Positions 1-7,672 of a stretch of 20,786 nt of DNA are shown here, piece by piece. Source of the stretch: Ascidiaceihabitans sp. (GTDB lineage Bacteria; Pseudomonadota; Alphaproteobacteria; Rhodobacterales; Rhodobacteraceae); NCBI GenBank assembly GCA_023301665.1, contig JALZUL010000159.1:1-20786 (forward strand), given 5' to 3'. Position numbers and translations under genes: made by a program. Position 1 is the stretch's first letter. Each line of letters begins with the position of its first letter. The notes under the pieces are model-generated. The model saw nothing but the letters and a program-made list of their open reading frames with translations. It was not told the origin of the DNA and did not search any database.

Positions 1-782
1 AGATCGAAAAAGCCAACGCGTGCGATGCCATTTCGAAACTTTGGCAAGACAAGGTCACGGCCCTTTACGCGCAGCGTGAGCGGCTCTGATGGGCCGCCGG
101 TAAGGTCATCCCAGACCTTGTCCATATTGGCGCGTGTATCGGCATTTACTGGGGTGAAATAAACCTGCGATCCCGAAAGGCGATCTTGGCGGTAATCGGT
201 TGGGCTGACGAGTTCCCAAAGGTTCATCTTGTCTTTGATCAGATCGATGAAAGGTAGAAATGCTTGGCGGTTAAGCCCGTTTTTATACAGATCATCTGGA
301 AGGCGATTAGAAGTGGTGATGACAACGACACCTGCATCAAACAGGGCTTCAAACAAGCGCCCTACAATCATTGCGTCTGTAATGTCGGTGATTTGCATTT
401 CGTCAAAGGCTAGGACCTTGACCTGAGATACAACTTCTGCGGCGACGGGCGCGATTGGGTCTTTCACACCAGTTGCGCGGGCCGCATGCATTGATGCTTG
501 AATTTCCTGCATAAAGGCGTGGAAGTGTACGCGCCGAACAGGAATATCGCCAAGGTTTTGAGCAAATAGATCCATGAGCATGGATTTTCCACGCCCAACA
601 CCCCCCCAAAGATACAGGCCTTTTGGTGCTTCAGGTGGTTTGCGAAACCATCCAGTTTTGACAGGCTTAGATAATTCGCTAGCGATACGATCAAATTCCG
701 GCAAAACGGCTTGCTGGGCTGGGTCAGGCGTAAGCGTCCCATCTGCAAGCATTTCATTATAAATTCGAGTCAAATCTGTCAT
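1..782 (-). CDS. zapE: ZapE/AFG1-like AAA+ ATPase, 3' part cut off by window edge
   Basis: The reading frame is open from an ATG at 780-782 to the window edge (260 codons, no stop), so the C-terminal part is missing; the family is usually about 350-390 aa. Visible motifs are Walker A GGVGRGKS at residues 60-67 and Walker B VLAFDEMQ at 123-130, followed by ITDITDAMIVGRLF and a TTSNRLP sensor-like segment. Known members are AFG1/LACE1 ATPases in mitochondria and ZapE in bacteria, a cytoplasmic, membrane-associated ATPase linked to division and to protein quality control. It is divergent from the MFS gene at 908, with a 125-bp spacer in which I find no convincing -35/-10 pair. Family assignment is firm; the cellular role in this organism is inferred. 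Confidence 0.93.
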   Translation of the reverse strand, partial: MTDLTRIYNEMLADGTLTPDPAQQAVLPEFDRIASELSKPVKTGWFRKPPEAPKGLYLWGGVGRGKSMLMDLFAQNLGDIPVRRVHFHAFMQEIQASMHAARATGVKDPIAPVAAEVVSQVKVLAFDEMQITDITDAMIVGRLFEALFDAGVVVITTSNRLPDDLYKNGLNRQAFLPFIDLIKDKMNLWELVSPTDYRQDRLSGSQVYFTPVNADTRANMDKVWDDLTGGPSEPLTLRVKGRDLVLPKFRNGIARVGFFD

Positions 783-907
783 GGTTTTGGCATACCTCGC
801 TGATGTCCGCATGGAAAGATCACTGTTGGTGATGATTCCATAATAAATGCTGATTTGACCTGCTGTGATCTGGGCGTACTCTGGTGTCGAAATCATGAAA
901 GAAGAAT

Positions 908-2149
908 ATGGAAAAGCAACAGCCCCTTTTTAGCCCCGTCCTTGTTGTGGGCTGTGTGATCATCATGGTCAGCTTTGCTGTGCGCGCCTCTTTTGGTGTT
1001 TTCCAAATTCCAATCGCCGAGGAATTCAATTGGTTGCGTAGTGAGTTTTCCCTCGCGATAGCGATTCAAAATCTAGCTTGGGGGGTTGGCCAACCGATTT
1101 TTGGTGCGTTGGCCGAGAAGATCGGCGACCGTAAAGCAATTATCATTGGAGCGATTGTTTATGCCTTGGGGCTGGTTCTATCGGCGAATGGTGTAACCCC
1201 TGCAGAGCATCAAAATTATGCATGGTTGGTTGGTTTCGGCGTGGCGGGCACAGGCTTTGGCGTGATCCTTGCGATTGTTGGGCGTGCATCTACGGACGAG
1301 AACAGATCAATGGCTTTGGCCGTCGCGACAGCAGCTGGCAGCGTTGGTCAGATTTTTGGGGCCCCTGTAGCTGAATTTCTACTAACCCTGATGACGTGGC
1401 AATCGGTGTTTTTGGTTTTTGCAGGTGCAGTTTTGGCATTGATCGTAACGCTGCCGTTTATGCGCGCGCCGGTCGTCGCATCTAAGGCGGAACTAGAAGA
1501 AAGCTTGGGCCAAATTCTGGTCAAGGCCTTCAAAGACCCATCCTATACATTGATCTTTTTGGGTTTCTTTTCGTGTGGCTATCAGTTGGCCTTTATCACG
1601 GCTCATTTCCCCGCTTTCGTGACCGAGATGTGTGGACCTATCTTACCTGGAGGGGTGCTTCATGGTTTGGGGATTACCAGCACTTCAGCCTTGGGGGCGG
1701 TCGCTATTTCTTTGATTGGTGCCGCGAATATCTTTGGTACTTTGGCTGCAGGTTGGGCAGGAAAACGCTATTCCAAAAAGTACCTTCTGGCGGGAATTTA
1801 TGTAGGGCGCACTATCGTGGCTGGCTTGTTCATTTTGATGCCGATCACGCCGCTCTCCGTGATCATTTTTTCTGTTGCGATGGGGTCGCTGTGGCTGGCG
1901 ACCGTGCCGCTGACATCGGGTTTGGTGGCTCATATTTATGGTCTGCGTTACATGGGCACGCTCTATGGGATCGTATTTTTCAGCCACCAATTGGGCAGTT
2001 TCCTTGGTGTATGGTTGGGTGGCCGTCTGTATGATGCCTATGGCGATTATACGGCGGTTTGGTGGATCGGTGTCGGGATCGGCGCGTTCAGTGCGATTGT
2101 GCATCTGCCCGTGCGCGAGGAACCCCTAGAACAGCGCGCTGCGGCTTAG
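908..2149 (+). CDS. MFS transporter, about 12 TM, oxalate/formate or monocarboxylate antiporter-like
   Basis: A 413-aa inner-membrane protein made almost entirely of hydrophobic helices. The loop 2-3 MFS signature GALAEKIGDRK lies at residues 66-76, and a second-half counterpart, GWAGKRYSKK, follows a central loop after about 200 residues. The pattern (long N-terminal half, 'SVGQIFGAPVAEFLL', 'GRLYDAYGDYTAVWW' near the end) resembles the OFA/monocarboxylate branch, so an organic anion is a reasonable but unproven substrate. The ATG at 908 is preceded by an AAGAAG purine stretch; an ATG at 895 is out of frame. The stop codon overlaps the stop of the convergent cyclodeaminase-like gene, so no terminator fits between them. 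Family is certain, substrate is not. Confidence 0.9.
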   Translation: MEKQQPLFSPVLVVGCVIIMVSFAVRASFGVFQIPIAEEFNWLRSEFSLAIAIQNLAWGVGQPIFGALAEKIGDRKAIIIGAIVYALGLVLSANGVTPAEHQNYAWLVGFGVAGTGFGVILAIVGRASTDENRSMALAVATAAGSVGQIFGAPVAEFLLTLMTWQSVFLVFAGAVLALIVTLPFMRAPVVASKAELEESLGQILVKAFKDPSYTLIFLGFFSCGYQLAFITAHFPAFVTEMCGPILPGGVLHGLGITSTSALGAVAISLIGAANIFGTLAAGWAGKRYSKKYLLAGIYVGRTIVAGLFILMPITPLSVIIFSVAMGSLWLATVPLTSGLVAHIYGLRYMGTLYGIVFFSHQLGSFLGVWLGGRLYDAYGDYTAVWWIGVGIGAFSAIVHLPVREEPLEQRAAA

Positions 2150-3069
2150 GTTGTCGTTGCGCGCCAGCGATCTAGAATGTAGCGGCTTGTCATCAGATCT
2201 AGATGTGCGCCACCACCGTTTTTGAACAAGGTGATCTCGTCGTCAGATTGGCGCTTGAAACTGTCGATGTCATAGTAATCGGCGACAATGTCATCTTTGG
2301 AGAAATGCCCTGCCTCGATCGGGATCTTCAATTCACCAATATGTTCAACTGTTGTGTCTAAACTGTCCACGAATACTCTTGCACGGTTAAGTGCCATATC
2401 GTCCACTTCGCGCATGTCGGGCCGGTAAGCGCCTATGAGGTCGATGTGTTGGCCTGCTTGCAACCATTCGCCTTTGATAAGTGGTTCCGTTGTCATGGTC
2501 GCTGATGTCACGATGTCAGCTTTTCGAATTGCGCCTTCCAGATCATCCGTTAAGTTTATAGACGGGCGCTCTGTTGCCATTTCTTCTGCATTCTTTGCGG
2601 ATCGGTTCCACACGGTGAATTCGGCATCGGGAAAAAGTGTGCTGTAGGCATCATGCAAAGACCGGCCAACAGTCCCAGCGCCGACAATGAGGATGTTCTT
2701 GCTGTCTGGTCGCGCAAGGCGGCGGGCGGCTGTTAGGCTGTCACCTGCGGTCTTCCATTTGGTCACTAGGTGGAAATCAACGATGGCTTCAAGCGTGCCG
2801 TCGGAGTCAGAATAAAGGTTCACCCCGCCGTTCACCATCGGTTTTCCCGAAGCGGGGTTTTCGGGAAAGATGCTGGCGGTTTTGACTGCGATGCCTAGCC
2901 CATCAATCCACGCGGACCGGCTAAGTAATGTATCTGCTCCACGGTAGAGAAAAGTATCACCAATTTGAGCTTTGGGCAGTGAATGACTTGCGGCGAATGC
3001 ATCGGTTAAGCCGATCCAATCGAGCAAGGCTTCACCCTGCGAAAATGTGATGAACGGGATTGAGGTCAT
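2146..3069 (-). CDS. Ornithine cyclodeaminase / mu-crystallin family oxidoreductase
   Basis: 307 aa. The N-terminal half has the family's substrate lysine segment VKTASIFPEN (K63). The Rossmann motif is ILIVGAGTVG, with GAGTVG at 130-135. Two positions differ from classical ornithine cyclodeaminase. The usual RTA motif reads WKTAG (Lys at 106 for Arg). The segment that carries the catalytic Asp in the Pseudomonas enzyme (a GAD-like motif) reads IGAYRPDMREVD, with Tyr214. This favours a reductase of the family, for example a delta-1-pyrroline-2-carboxylate or other imino-acid reductase, over true ornithine deamination; that is inference. Its ATG overlaps the TGA of the upstream HAD gene (ATGA), implying translational coupling as the last gene of the fghA operon. 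Confidence 0.88.
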   Translation of the reverse strand: MTSIPFITFSQGEALLDWIGLTDAFAASHSLPKAQIGDTFLYRGADTLLSRSAWIDGLGIAVKTASIFPENPASGKPMVNGGVNLYSDSDGTLEAIVDFHLVTKWKTAGDSLTAARRLARPDSKNILIVGAGTVGRSLHDAYSTLFPDAEFTVWNRSAKNAEEMATERPSINLTDDLEGAIRKADIVTSATMTTEPLIKGEWLQAGQHIDLIGAYRPDMREVDDMALNRARVFVDSLDTTVEHIGELKIPIEAGHFSKDDIVADYYDIDSFKRQSDDEITLFKNGGGAHLDLMTSRYILDRWRATTT

Positions 3070-3686
3070 TGTGCTTCACCCTGAGATAGCAACCCTTCAG
3101 CAACGAGACGGTCGGCCCAGCCTTGCGGGTGTTCGAACAAGTGCGTTTTCCAACCACGGGCGTTTGCGGCATCGATGTTGTCTTGGCGGTCATCGGCAAA
3201 AATCAATGCGTCACCAGATAGCTTAGATGCGTCTTCCAACATTTCGTAGATACGTACATCAGGCTTGATGACACCCATGTGGCCAGAGATGAAATCGCGG
3301 TCAAATTTGCGCATGAATGGGTAGACTTTGGCGGCCATGTCATAGGTTTGAATGCCAAAGTTCGTAAGCGAGAAAACGGGAATACCCTTGGCTTGCAAAG
3401 CATACATCAACCGCTCTGAATGGGGGATCAAAGGTGCGGCCATATCGATCCAACGATCGTGCCAGATTTGTATTTCCTCTGCCCAATCGGGGTTGTCAGT
3501 TTTAGTTTGCATCAAGGTTTCATGAAAAGGGGCACCTGCATCGATCGTGTCATTCATGCCGTGAAGGTCGACGGCTGCAAAGAATGCGCGACGGCGATCA
3601 GCGCCAATGACGCTGTCAAAGAATTCTTCGGGCTGCCATCCTAAGAAGACATTTCCAATATCGAAAACTACGGCTTTGATGGTCAT
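3066..3686 (-). CDS. HAD-superfamily hydrolase, YihX-like subfamily IA phosphatase
   Basis: 206 aa from the ATG at 3684-3686, chosen because an AGGGA ribosome site lies 8 bases before it and the protein then opens with the first HAD motif; a longer in-frame start 51 bases upstream would overlap yaiI and adds unrelated sequence. Motif I is FDIGNV (nucleophile D9), with Gly instead of Asp at the +2 position, as in YihX-type sugar phosphatases. Motif II is SLTNF, motif III is the Lys of GVIKPD, and motif IV is IFADDRQDN. The cap is the short helical type (C1). It probably dephosphorylates a small phosphorylated metabolite in the cytoplasm; the substrate is unknown. It lies 13 bases after yaiI and overlaps the cyclodeaminase-like gene by four bases. 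Confidence 0.88.
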   Translation of the reverse strand: MTIKAVVFDIGNVFLGWQPEEFFDSVIGADRRRAFFAAVDLHGMNDTIDAGAPFHETLMQTKTDNPDWAEEIQIWHDRWIDMAAPLIPHSERLMYALQAKGIPVFSLTNFGIQTYDMAAKVYPFMRKFDRDFISGHMGVIKPDVRIYEMLEDASKLSGDALIFADDRQDNIDAANARGWKTHLFEHPQGWADRLVAEGLLSQGEAQ

Positions 3687-3699
3687 AAGTGTATCCCTG

Positions 3700-4152
3700 C
3701 TATTGCGCTTTTGCAGCGGCCCGAATTTCGCGTTCAAGTGCTTCTAAAAATCGTGAGCGATCGGCTTTGCTAAATGCTTTGCCGCCACCTTGTCTAAATG
3801 GGTCTGCCGCACGTAAGTCGGTCATCAAATCACGGGTGGCTAAAACATTGCCGATGTTGGCTGCTGTAAGAGCCTCGCCGTTGTGTTTTAGAACCCGTGC
3901 ACCTGCTTCAACGCATTTCGCGGCCAATGGGATATCGCCAGTGACAACAACGTCCCCAGCGCCACATCGATCCGCAATCCACATGTCCGCAATGTCCGGG
4001 CCATCTGCAACAATGATTGTCTCAACCAACGGGTTTGCTGATGGACGTAGGCCGCCATTCGAAACAACGAACATTTTGCAAGCATGGCGCGTGGCGACAC
4101 GTTCGGCTTCAGCCTTTACGGGGCAGGCGTCGGCATCAATATAAAGTTTCAT
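3700..4152 (-). CDS. yaiI: UPF0178 / YaiI-YqxD family protein
   Basis: 150 aa, the normal length for this family. The diagnostic N-terminal motif YIDADACPVK is at residues 4-13, followed by VVSNGG, VETIIVADGPDIADMWI and VVTGDIPLAA. The acidic residues in these motifs suggest a PIN-like nuclease fold, but no enzymatic function is established for the family. The start ATG overlaps the stop TGA of sthA (ATGA at 4149-4152), so its translation is probably coupled to sthA. Family assignment is very secure; the role is unknown. Confidence 0.93.
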   Translation of the reverse strand: MKLYIDADACPVKAEAERVATRHACKMFVVSNGGLRPSANPLVETIIVADGPDIADMWIADRCGAGDVVVTGDIPLAAKCVEAGARVLKHNGEALTAANIGNVLATRDLMTDLRAADPFRQGGGKAFSKADRSRFLEALEREIRAAAKAQ

Positions 4153-5576
4153 TTCTTCGATTTCTTCTTGGAGGTTTTGAATTCTTCCGGAATGGGCATC
4201 CGGTTAAAGGCATCAAGACCGGCAATTTTATAGGCCTCAGCCAACGTCGGGTAGTTAAACGTGTTTTGCACGAAGTAATCGACGGTTCCTTTTAGATTCA
4301 AAACAGCTTGAGCGATGTGGATCAGTTCCGTTGCGCCTTCGCCAACAATCTGAACACCCAAAACGCGACGAGTTTTTAGGGAAACCAGCATCTTTAGCAT
4401 ACCGTGTTCGAGGCCCATAATGTGACCACGTGATGTCTCGCGAAAGCGAGCTTCGCCGATTTCATAGGGAATTTCACGTTCCTGCATTTCTTCTTCGGAC
4501 ATGCCGCAAGTCGAAATCTCTGGAACGGAATAGATCCCGTATGGGAACCAAGCGCTTTCGCCCAATGTTGGCGTATCAAGTGCGTGGCAAGCCGCAACAC
4601 GACCCTGTTGAAGCGAGGTTGATGCGAGCGAAGGGTGCCCGATAACATCACCTGCGGCATAGATGTGGGGCACAGCGGTTTGATAGGTTTTGCGATCTAC
4701 TTCGATCCGCCCGCGATGGTCGGATTCAAGGCCCGTTGACTTAATGTTCAGTTTCTCCGTGGCCCCCATACGACCGGCAGCAAACAACAACATTTCGGCA
4801 CGTACATGACGCCCATTTTCTAGAGTTACTTCGACATGCTCACCGGCATCTTCGACCTTTTCGATCGCAGACCCTAAACGTAGATCGAGTCCGTTTTCTT
4901 TGATTTGGTGGGTGAAGTCTTGAATGATGCCATTATCGATGAAGTCGAGGAAGCTATCGCGTGGCTCGATCAAGGTAACGCTGATGTCGAGAGCCGCAAA
5001 CATGGTTGCATATTCGACGCCAATAACGCCGGCCCCGACCACAATCAGGCTACGTGGAATTTGAACCATCTCAAGGAACTCGTCGCTGTCGACAATGGTT
5101 TTGCCATTGAAGGGGATGTAGTCTGGACGATAGGTTTTGGTCCCTGTGGAGATAAGAAATTTATCCGCCGTGAGCTGGGTTGTTTCGCCGGCTTCGGTTT
5201 CTACCTCAACAGTGTTTGCGTCAACGAAGTGGGCTCTGCCATGTAGCGTATCAACGTGGTTGCGGTTGAATTGATGTTCCAGCACGTCGACCTCGTGATC
5301 AAGGGTCATGTGCAACCGCCCTTTCAGATCGTCGGCCTCGATTTCTTGTTTGACGCGGTAAGATCGGCCATAAAAGCTGCGCTCTCTCCAACCGGTTAAA
5401 TTCAAGACGGTCTCGCGCAAGGTTTTGGAAGGGATTGTGCCTGTATGCACCGATACGCCACCAACGCGGTCTTTGCGATCAATGACAAGAACGCGGCGCT
5501 TTAGCTTCCCTGCTTGGATTGCAGCTGAACGACCAGAAGGGCCTGATCCGATGATGATTAAGTCATAATGGCTCAT
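4149..5576 (-). CDS. sthA: Si-specific (soluble) NAD(P)+ transhydrogenase
   Basis: 475 aa cytoplasmic flavoprotein of the pyridine nucleotide-disulfide oxidoreductase family. FAD-binding GSGPSG is at residues 10-15, NAD(P)-binding GAGVIG at 181-186, the second FAD motif AAGDVIG at 307-313, and the dimerisation domain contains the family's NTFNYPTLAEAY. The segment that holds the redox cysteine pair in glutathione reductases reads GGVSVHTGTIPSK: both cysteine positions are changed, as expected for a transhydrogenase rather than a disulfide reductase. It exchanges hydride between NADPH and NADH. The C-terminus is lysine-rich (KTSKKKSKK). It lies three bases behind fghA, so NADH from formaldehyde oxidation could be balanced by the same transcript; that link is inference. 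Confidence 0.94.
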   Translation of the reverse strand: MSHYDLIIIGSGPSGRSAAIQAGKLKRRVLVIDRKDRVGGVSVHTGTIPSKTLRETVLNLTGWRERSFYGRSYRVKQEIEADDLKGRLHMTLDHEVDVLEHQFNRNHVDTLHGRAHFVDANTVEVETEAGETTQLTADKFLISTGTKTYRPDYIPFNGKTIVDSDEFLEMVQIPRSLIVVGAGVIGVEYATMFAALDISVTLIEPRDSFLDFIDNGIIQDFTHQIKENGLDLRLGSAIEKVEDAGEHVEVTLENGRHVRAEMLLFAAGRMGATEKLNIKSTGLESDHRGRIEVDRKTYQTAVPHIYAAGDVIGHPSLASTSLQQGRVAACHALDTPTLGESAWFPYGIYSVPEISTCGMSEEEMQEREIPYEIGEARFRETSRGHIMGLEHGMLKMLVSLKTRRVLGVQIVGEGATELIHIAQAVLNLKGTVDYFVQNTFNYPTLAEAYKIAGLDAFNRMPIPEEFKTSKKKSKK

Positions 5577-5579
5577 AAT

Positions 5580-6413
5580 TTATTCCGCATATAAGGCGTC
5601 AGCATGGAATGCGATGTGCTCTTCCATGAACGTTGAAACAAAGAAATAGCTGTGATCGTAGCCAGGTTGTAAGCGTACCGTCGCGTGTTGACGTTTGGCT
5701 GCAATAGCGTTGGACAGCGCTTCGGGTTTTAGCAGGTCAATGAACTGATCCGCATTGCCCGTGTCGATTAGGATCGGGCCGTCAAAGCCTGCTTTTTCCA
5801 TCATCAGTGTTGCATCATGGGTGGCCCATGTCGCTTCGTCGTCACCCAGATAAGCGCTTAGTTGTTTACGACCCCATTCCGCTGAGGTTGGATTGCTGAT
5901 GGGCGCAAAAGCGGAAACCGAACGGAAGCGGCCCGGTAGACCCATTGCCATTGTAAGGGCACCATGCCCGCCCATTGAGTGACCTGTGATCGCTTGACGA
6001 TCCATGTCGACATTAAAGGTCTCGCCGATGAGCGCTGGAAGCTCGTCGGTTATATAACTCCACATTTGAAAATGAGGTTTCCATGGCTCTTGTGTCGCAT
6101 CAACATAAAACCCCGCGCCCTGACCAAGATCATAGCTCTCGTCGTCGGCAACCCCTTCACCTCTTGGGGATGTGTCGGGGAAAATCAGCGCTATTCCATG
6201 TTCTGCGGCCCACGATTGAGCACCAGCTTTGACCATGGCGTTCTCATGTGTGCAGGTCAGGCCAGAGAGATACCAAAGCACAGGCACGGGCCCATCTTTA
6301 GCTTCCTCGGGTAAGAACAATCCAAATGTCATGTCACAGGCGCACGATTTTGAAGGGTGCGTATAAACCCCTTGAGTGCCACCAAAGCAGGCATTTTCAG
6401 AAACTGTTTTCAT
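5580..6413 (-). CDS. fghA: S-formylglutathione hydrolase
   Basis: 277 aa, the usual length. An alpha/beta hydrolase of the esterase D type that splits S-formylglutathione to formate and glutathione, the last step of glutathione-dependent formaldehyde oxidation, in the cytoplasm. The nucleophile elbow is GHSMGG with Ser146; the probable triad partners are Asp223 (DTGNADQF) and His254 (GYDHSYFF). The N-terminal LTCTHEN segment is also typical of the family. The ATG has a very good ribosome site, AAGGAG at 6420-6425, six bases away. It is the first gene of a five-gene leftward operon. The formaldehyde-side dehydrogenase is not in the window. A short palindrome TCGCTAGCGA at 6442-6451 lies upstream. 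Confidence 0.95.
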   Translation of the reverse strand: MKTVSENACFGGTQGVYTHPSKSCACDMTFGLFLPEEAKDGPVPVLWYLSGLTCTHENAMVKAGAQSWAAEHGIALIFPDTSPRGEGVADDESYDLGQGAGFYVDATQEPWKPHFQMWSYITDELPALIGETFNVDMDRQAITGHSMGGHGALTMAMGLPGRFRSVSAFAPISNPTSAEWGRKQLSAYLGDDEATWATHDATLMMEKAGFDGPILIDTGNADQFIDLLKPEALSNAIAAKRQHATVRLQPGYDHSYFFVSTFMEEHIAFHADALYAE

Positions 6414-6513
6414 GGACTTCTCCTTGGAGCGGTTGTGTACATCGCTAGCGACTGGCGAAGCTTTGGTAAAGTCTAGGGAGCGGTGCAGACGGAGTTTTAC
6501 AGCAAAATTCAGT

Positions 6514-7443
6514 TCAAAAATTGCTTACGTACGCGATTACGAGGCTAACGGTCGCAATGCTGAGTAGGGTTGAGACAAGGATTGCTGCGGAAACGCGTTG
6601 TGGGGCGATGCCATAGTGCTGGGCAAGCATGTAGACGTTTCCGGCGACAGGTAACGCGGAGGCAGCGATTATGACTGCAGCGCTGTAGCTGTCGACTGAG
6701 AAAAGGTAGATGGCGGCAAAACCGACAAAAGCTGGATGAAGGATCAGTTTGCAAAAGGTCAGCCATCCAGCAACTTCGATGCGTTCAGTAGATTTCGAGG
6801 CAAGGGATGCGCCAATAGCAAACAATGCGCCCGGCGTCGCAGCGCCGCCAAGGATGGCGAGGAAATCATTCAATGGAACTGGAATTGGAAGGCTAAACCC
6901 TGACCATATTAAACCCAGCGACATGGCAACAATCATCGGATTTTTGACAAGGCCAATACCGATGGTTCTGAAGATTTTGATCGACATCCGGCCGTCACGG
7001 GATCCGGTAACAAGAATAACTATGAGGGATGAAAACAGTATTAAATCGACTGCCAACATCATCATGATTGGGCCGATTGCTGCCTCGCCCAACAACAAAG
7101 AGAGCATGGGAAGCCCAAGGAAGCCGATATTGCCGATGACGGCACATTGGGCTTCGATTGCTGTTGTCGCAACGTCTAAGCGGCGCAAAAAACCAATAAG
7201 TGTCGCAATGCCATAAACAAAGGCGGTGCCCCAAAGGTAAGCCGCGATCAATCTGATATCCCAGACTTGAGCCAGTTCTAAATTGGCCGAAAAGCGGAAA
7301 ATCATTGCGGATAAAGCAAAGTAGAAAACGAATTTGGTTAAGTAGGCTGTGGCATCTTCGTTGAAAAACCGGGTTCTTCCCGCCCCGTACCCTAGGGCGA
7401 TGATGGCAAAGAAAGGTAGTGTTTTTAGAAAAATGGCGAGCAT
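6514..7443 (-). CDS. AEC family (auxin efflux carrier-type) transporter
   Basis: 309 aa, hydrophobic throughout, with about ten predicted membrane helices in two halves. Family marks are LPFFAIIALGYGAGR near the start with the FNEDATAYLTKFVFYFALSA segment, GNIGFLGLPML in the first half, KNPMIVAMSLGLI at the centre, and ASALPVAGNVYMLAQHYG near the end. Bacterial AEC proteins move organic anions such as malate or malonate across the inner membrane; the substrate here cannot be read from sequence. It is divergent from the TetR gene at 7673, and the 229-bp spacer has a palindrome that may be a shared operator, so regulation by that TetR protein is likely but inferred. About 100 bases separate its stop from fghA. 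Confidence 0.9.
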   Translation of the reverse strand: MLAIFLKTLPFFAIIALGYGAGRTRFFNEDATAYLTKFVFYFALSAMIFRFSANLELAQVWDIRLIAAYLWGTAFVYGIATLIGFLRRLDVATTAIEAQCAVIGNIGFLGLPMLSLLLGEAAIGPIMMMLAVDLILFSSLIVILVTGSRDGRMSIKIFRTIGIGLVKNPMIVAMSLGLIWSGFSLPIPVPLNDFLAILGGAATPGALFAIGASLASKSTERIEVAGWLTFCKLILHPAFVGFAAIYLFSVDSYSAAVIIAASALPVAGNVYMLAQHYGIAPQRVSAAILVSTLLSIATVSLVIAYVSNF

Positions 7444-7526
7444 GACGTAAGGCTACCCTGTTCGTTTGCATCCGCGCAAGCTTCGGTGCCGCCACTTTAG
7501 GAGTGGGGTGGGAGAATGCTAAATGA

Positions 7527-7536
7527 CATTCGAATG
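7527..7536. promoter_or_regulatory. Candidate TetR operator palindrome between AEC and TetR genes
   Basis: A perfect 10-bp palindrome, CATTCGAATG, which extends with outer AT pairs to a 14-of-18 symmetric site at 7523-7540. It sits in the divergent spacer (7444-7672), where TetR regulators commonly bind. A second palindrome, AGTGCACT, is at 7553-7560. A TACAAT hexamer at 7590-7595 could be a -10 for the rightward gene, without a clear -35. Binding is inferred. Confidence 0.4.
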
Positions 7537-7672
7537 AAATTGCGAGCCAAATAGTGCACTGGAGTGTGATCCAAACAGACACTTCTGAATACAATGTGCG
7601 CAACAAAGTACCTTTTTACCTATGAAAACGGGTCAGCATCTTTATGTTCGAGGTCTGAAATGTGGAGCATAC

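Noticed and set aside
464..757. An open frame of 97 codons on the minus strand inside the zapE region
   Set aside because: It is a shadow of the true zapE frame, which carries Walker A and B motifs through the same bases.
3066..3686. Missing second Asp in HAD motif I (DIGNV)
   Set aside because: Glycine at this place is normal for YihX-like HAD proteins, so it does not indicate an inactive enzyme.
4149..5576. Loss of both redox cysteines in the flavoprotein
   Set aside because: This matches the transhydrogenase family, which does not use a redox disulfide, so it is not a defect.
6442..6451. Palindrome TCGCTAGCGA upstream of fghA as an operator
   Set aside because: It does not extend beyond ten bases, no convincing promoter lies around it, and such short palindromes are common by chance.
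7622..7672. A 17-residue N-terminal extension of the TetR protein
   Set aside because: There is no ribosome site before ATG 7622, while ATG 7673 has GGAG at good spacing and matches the usual TetR start.
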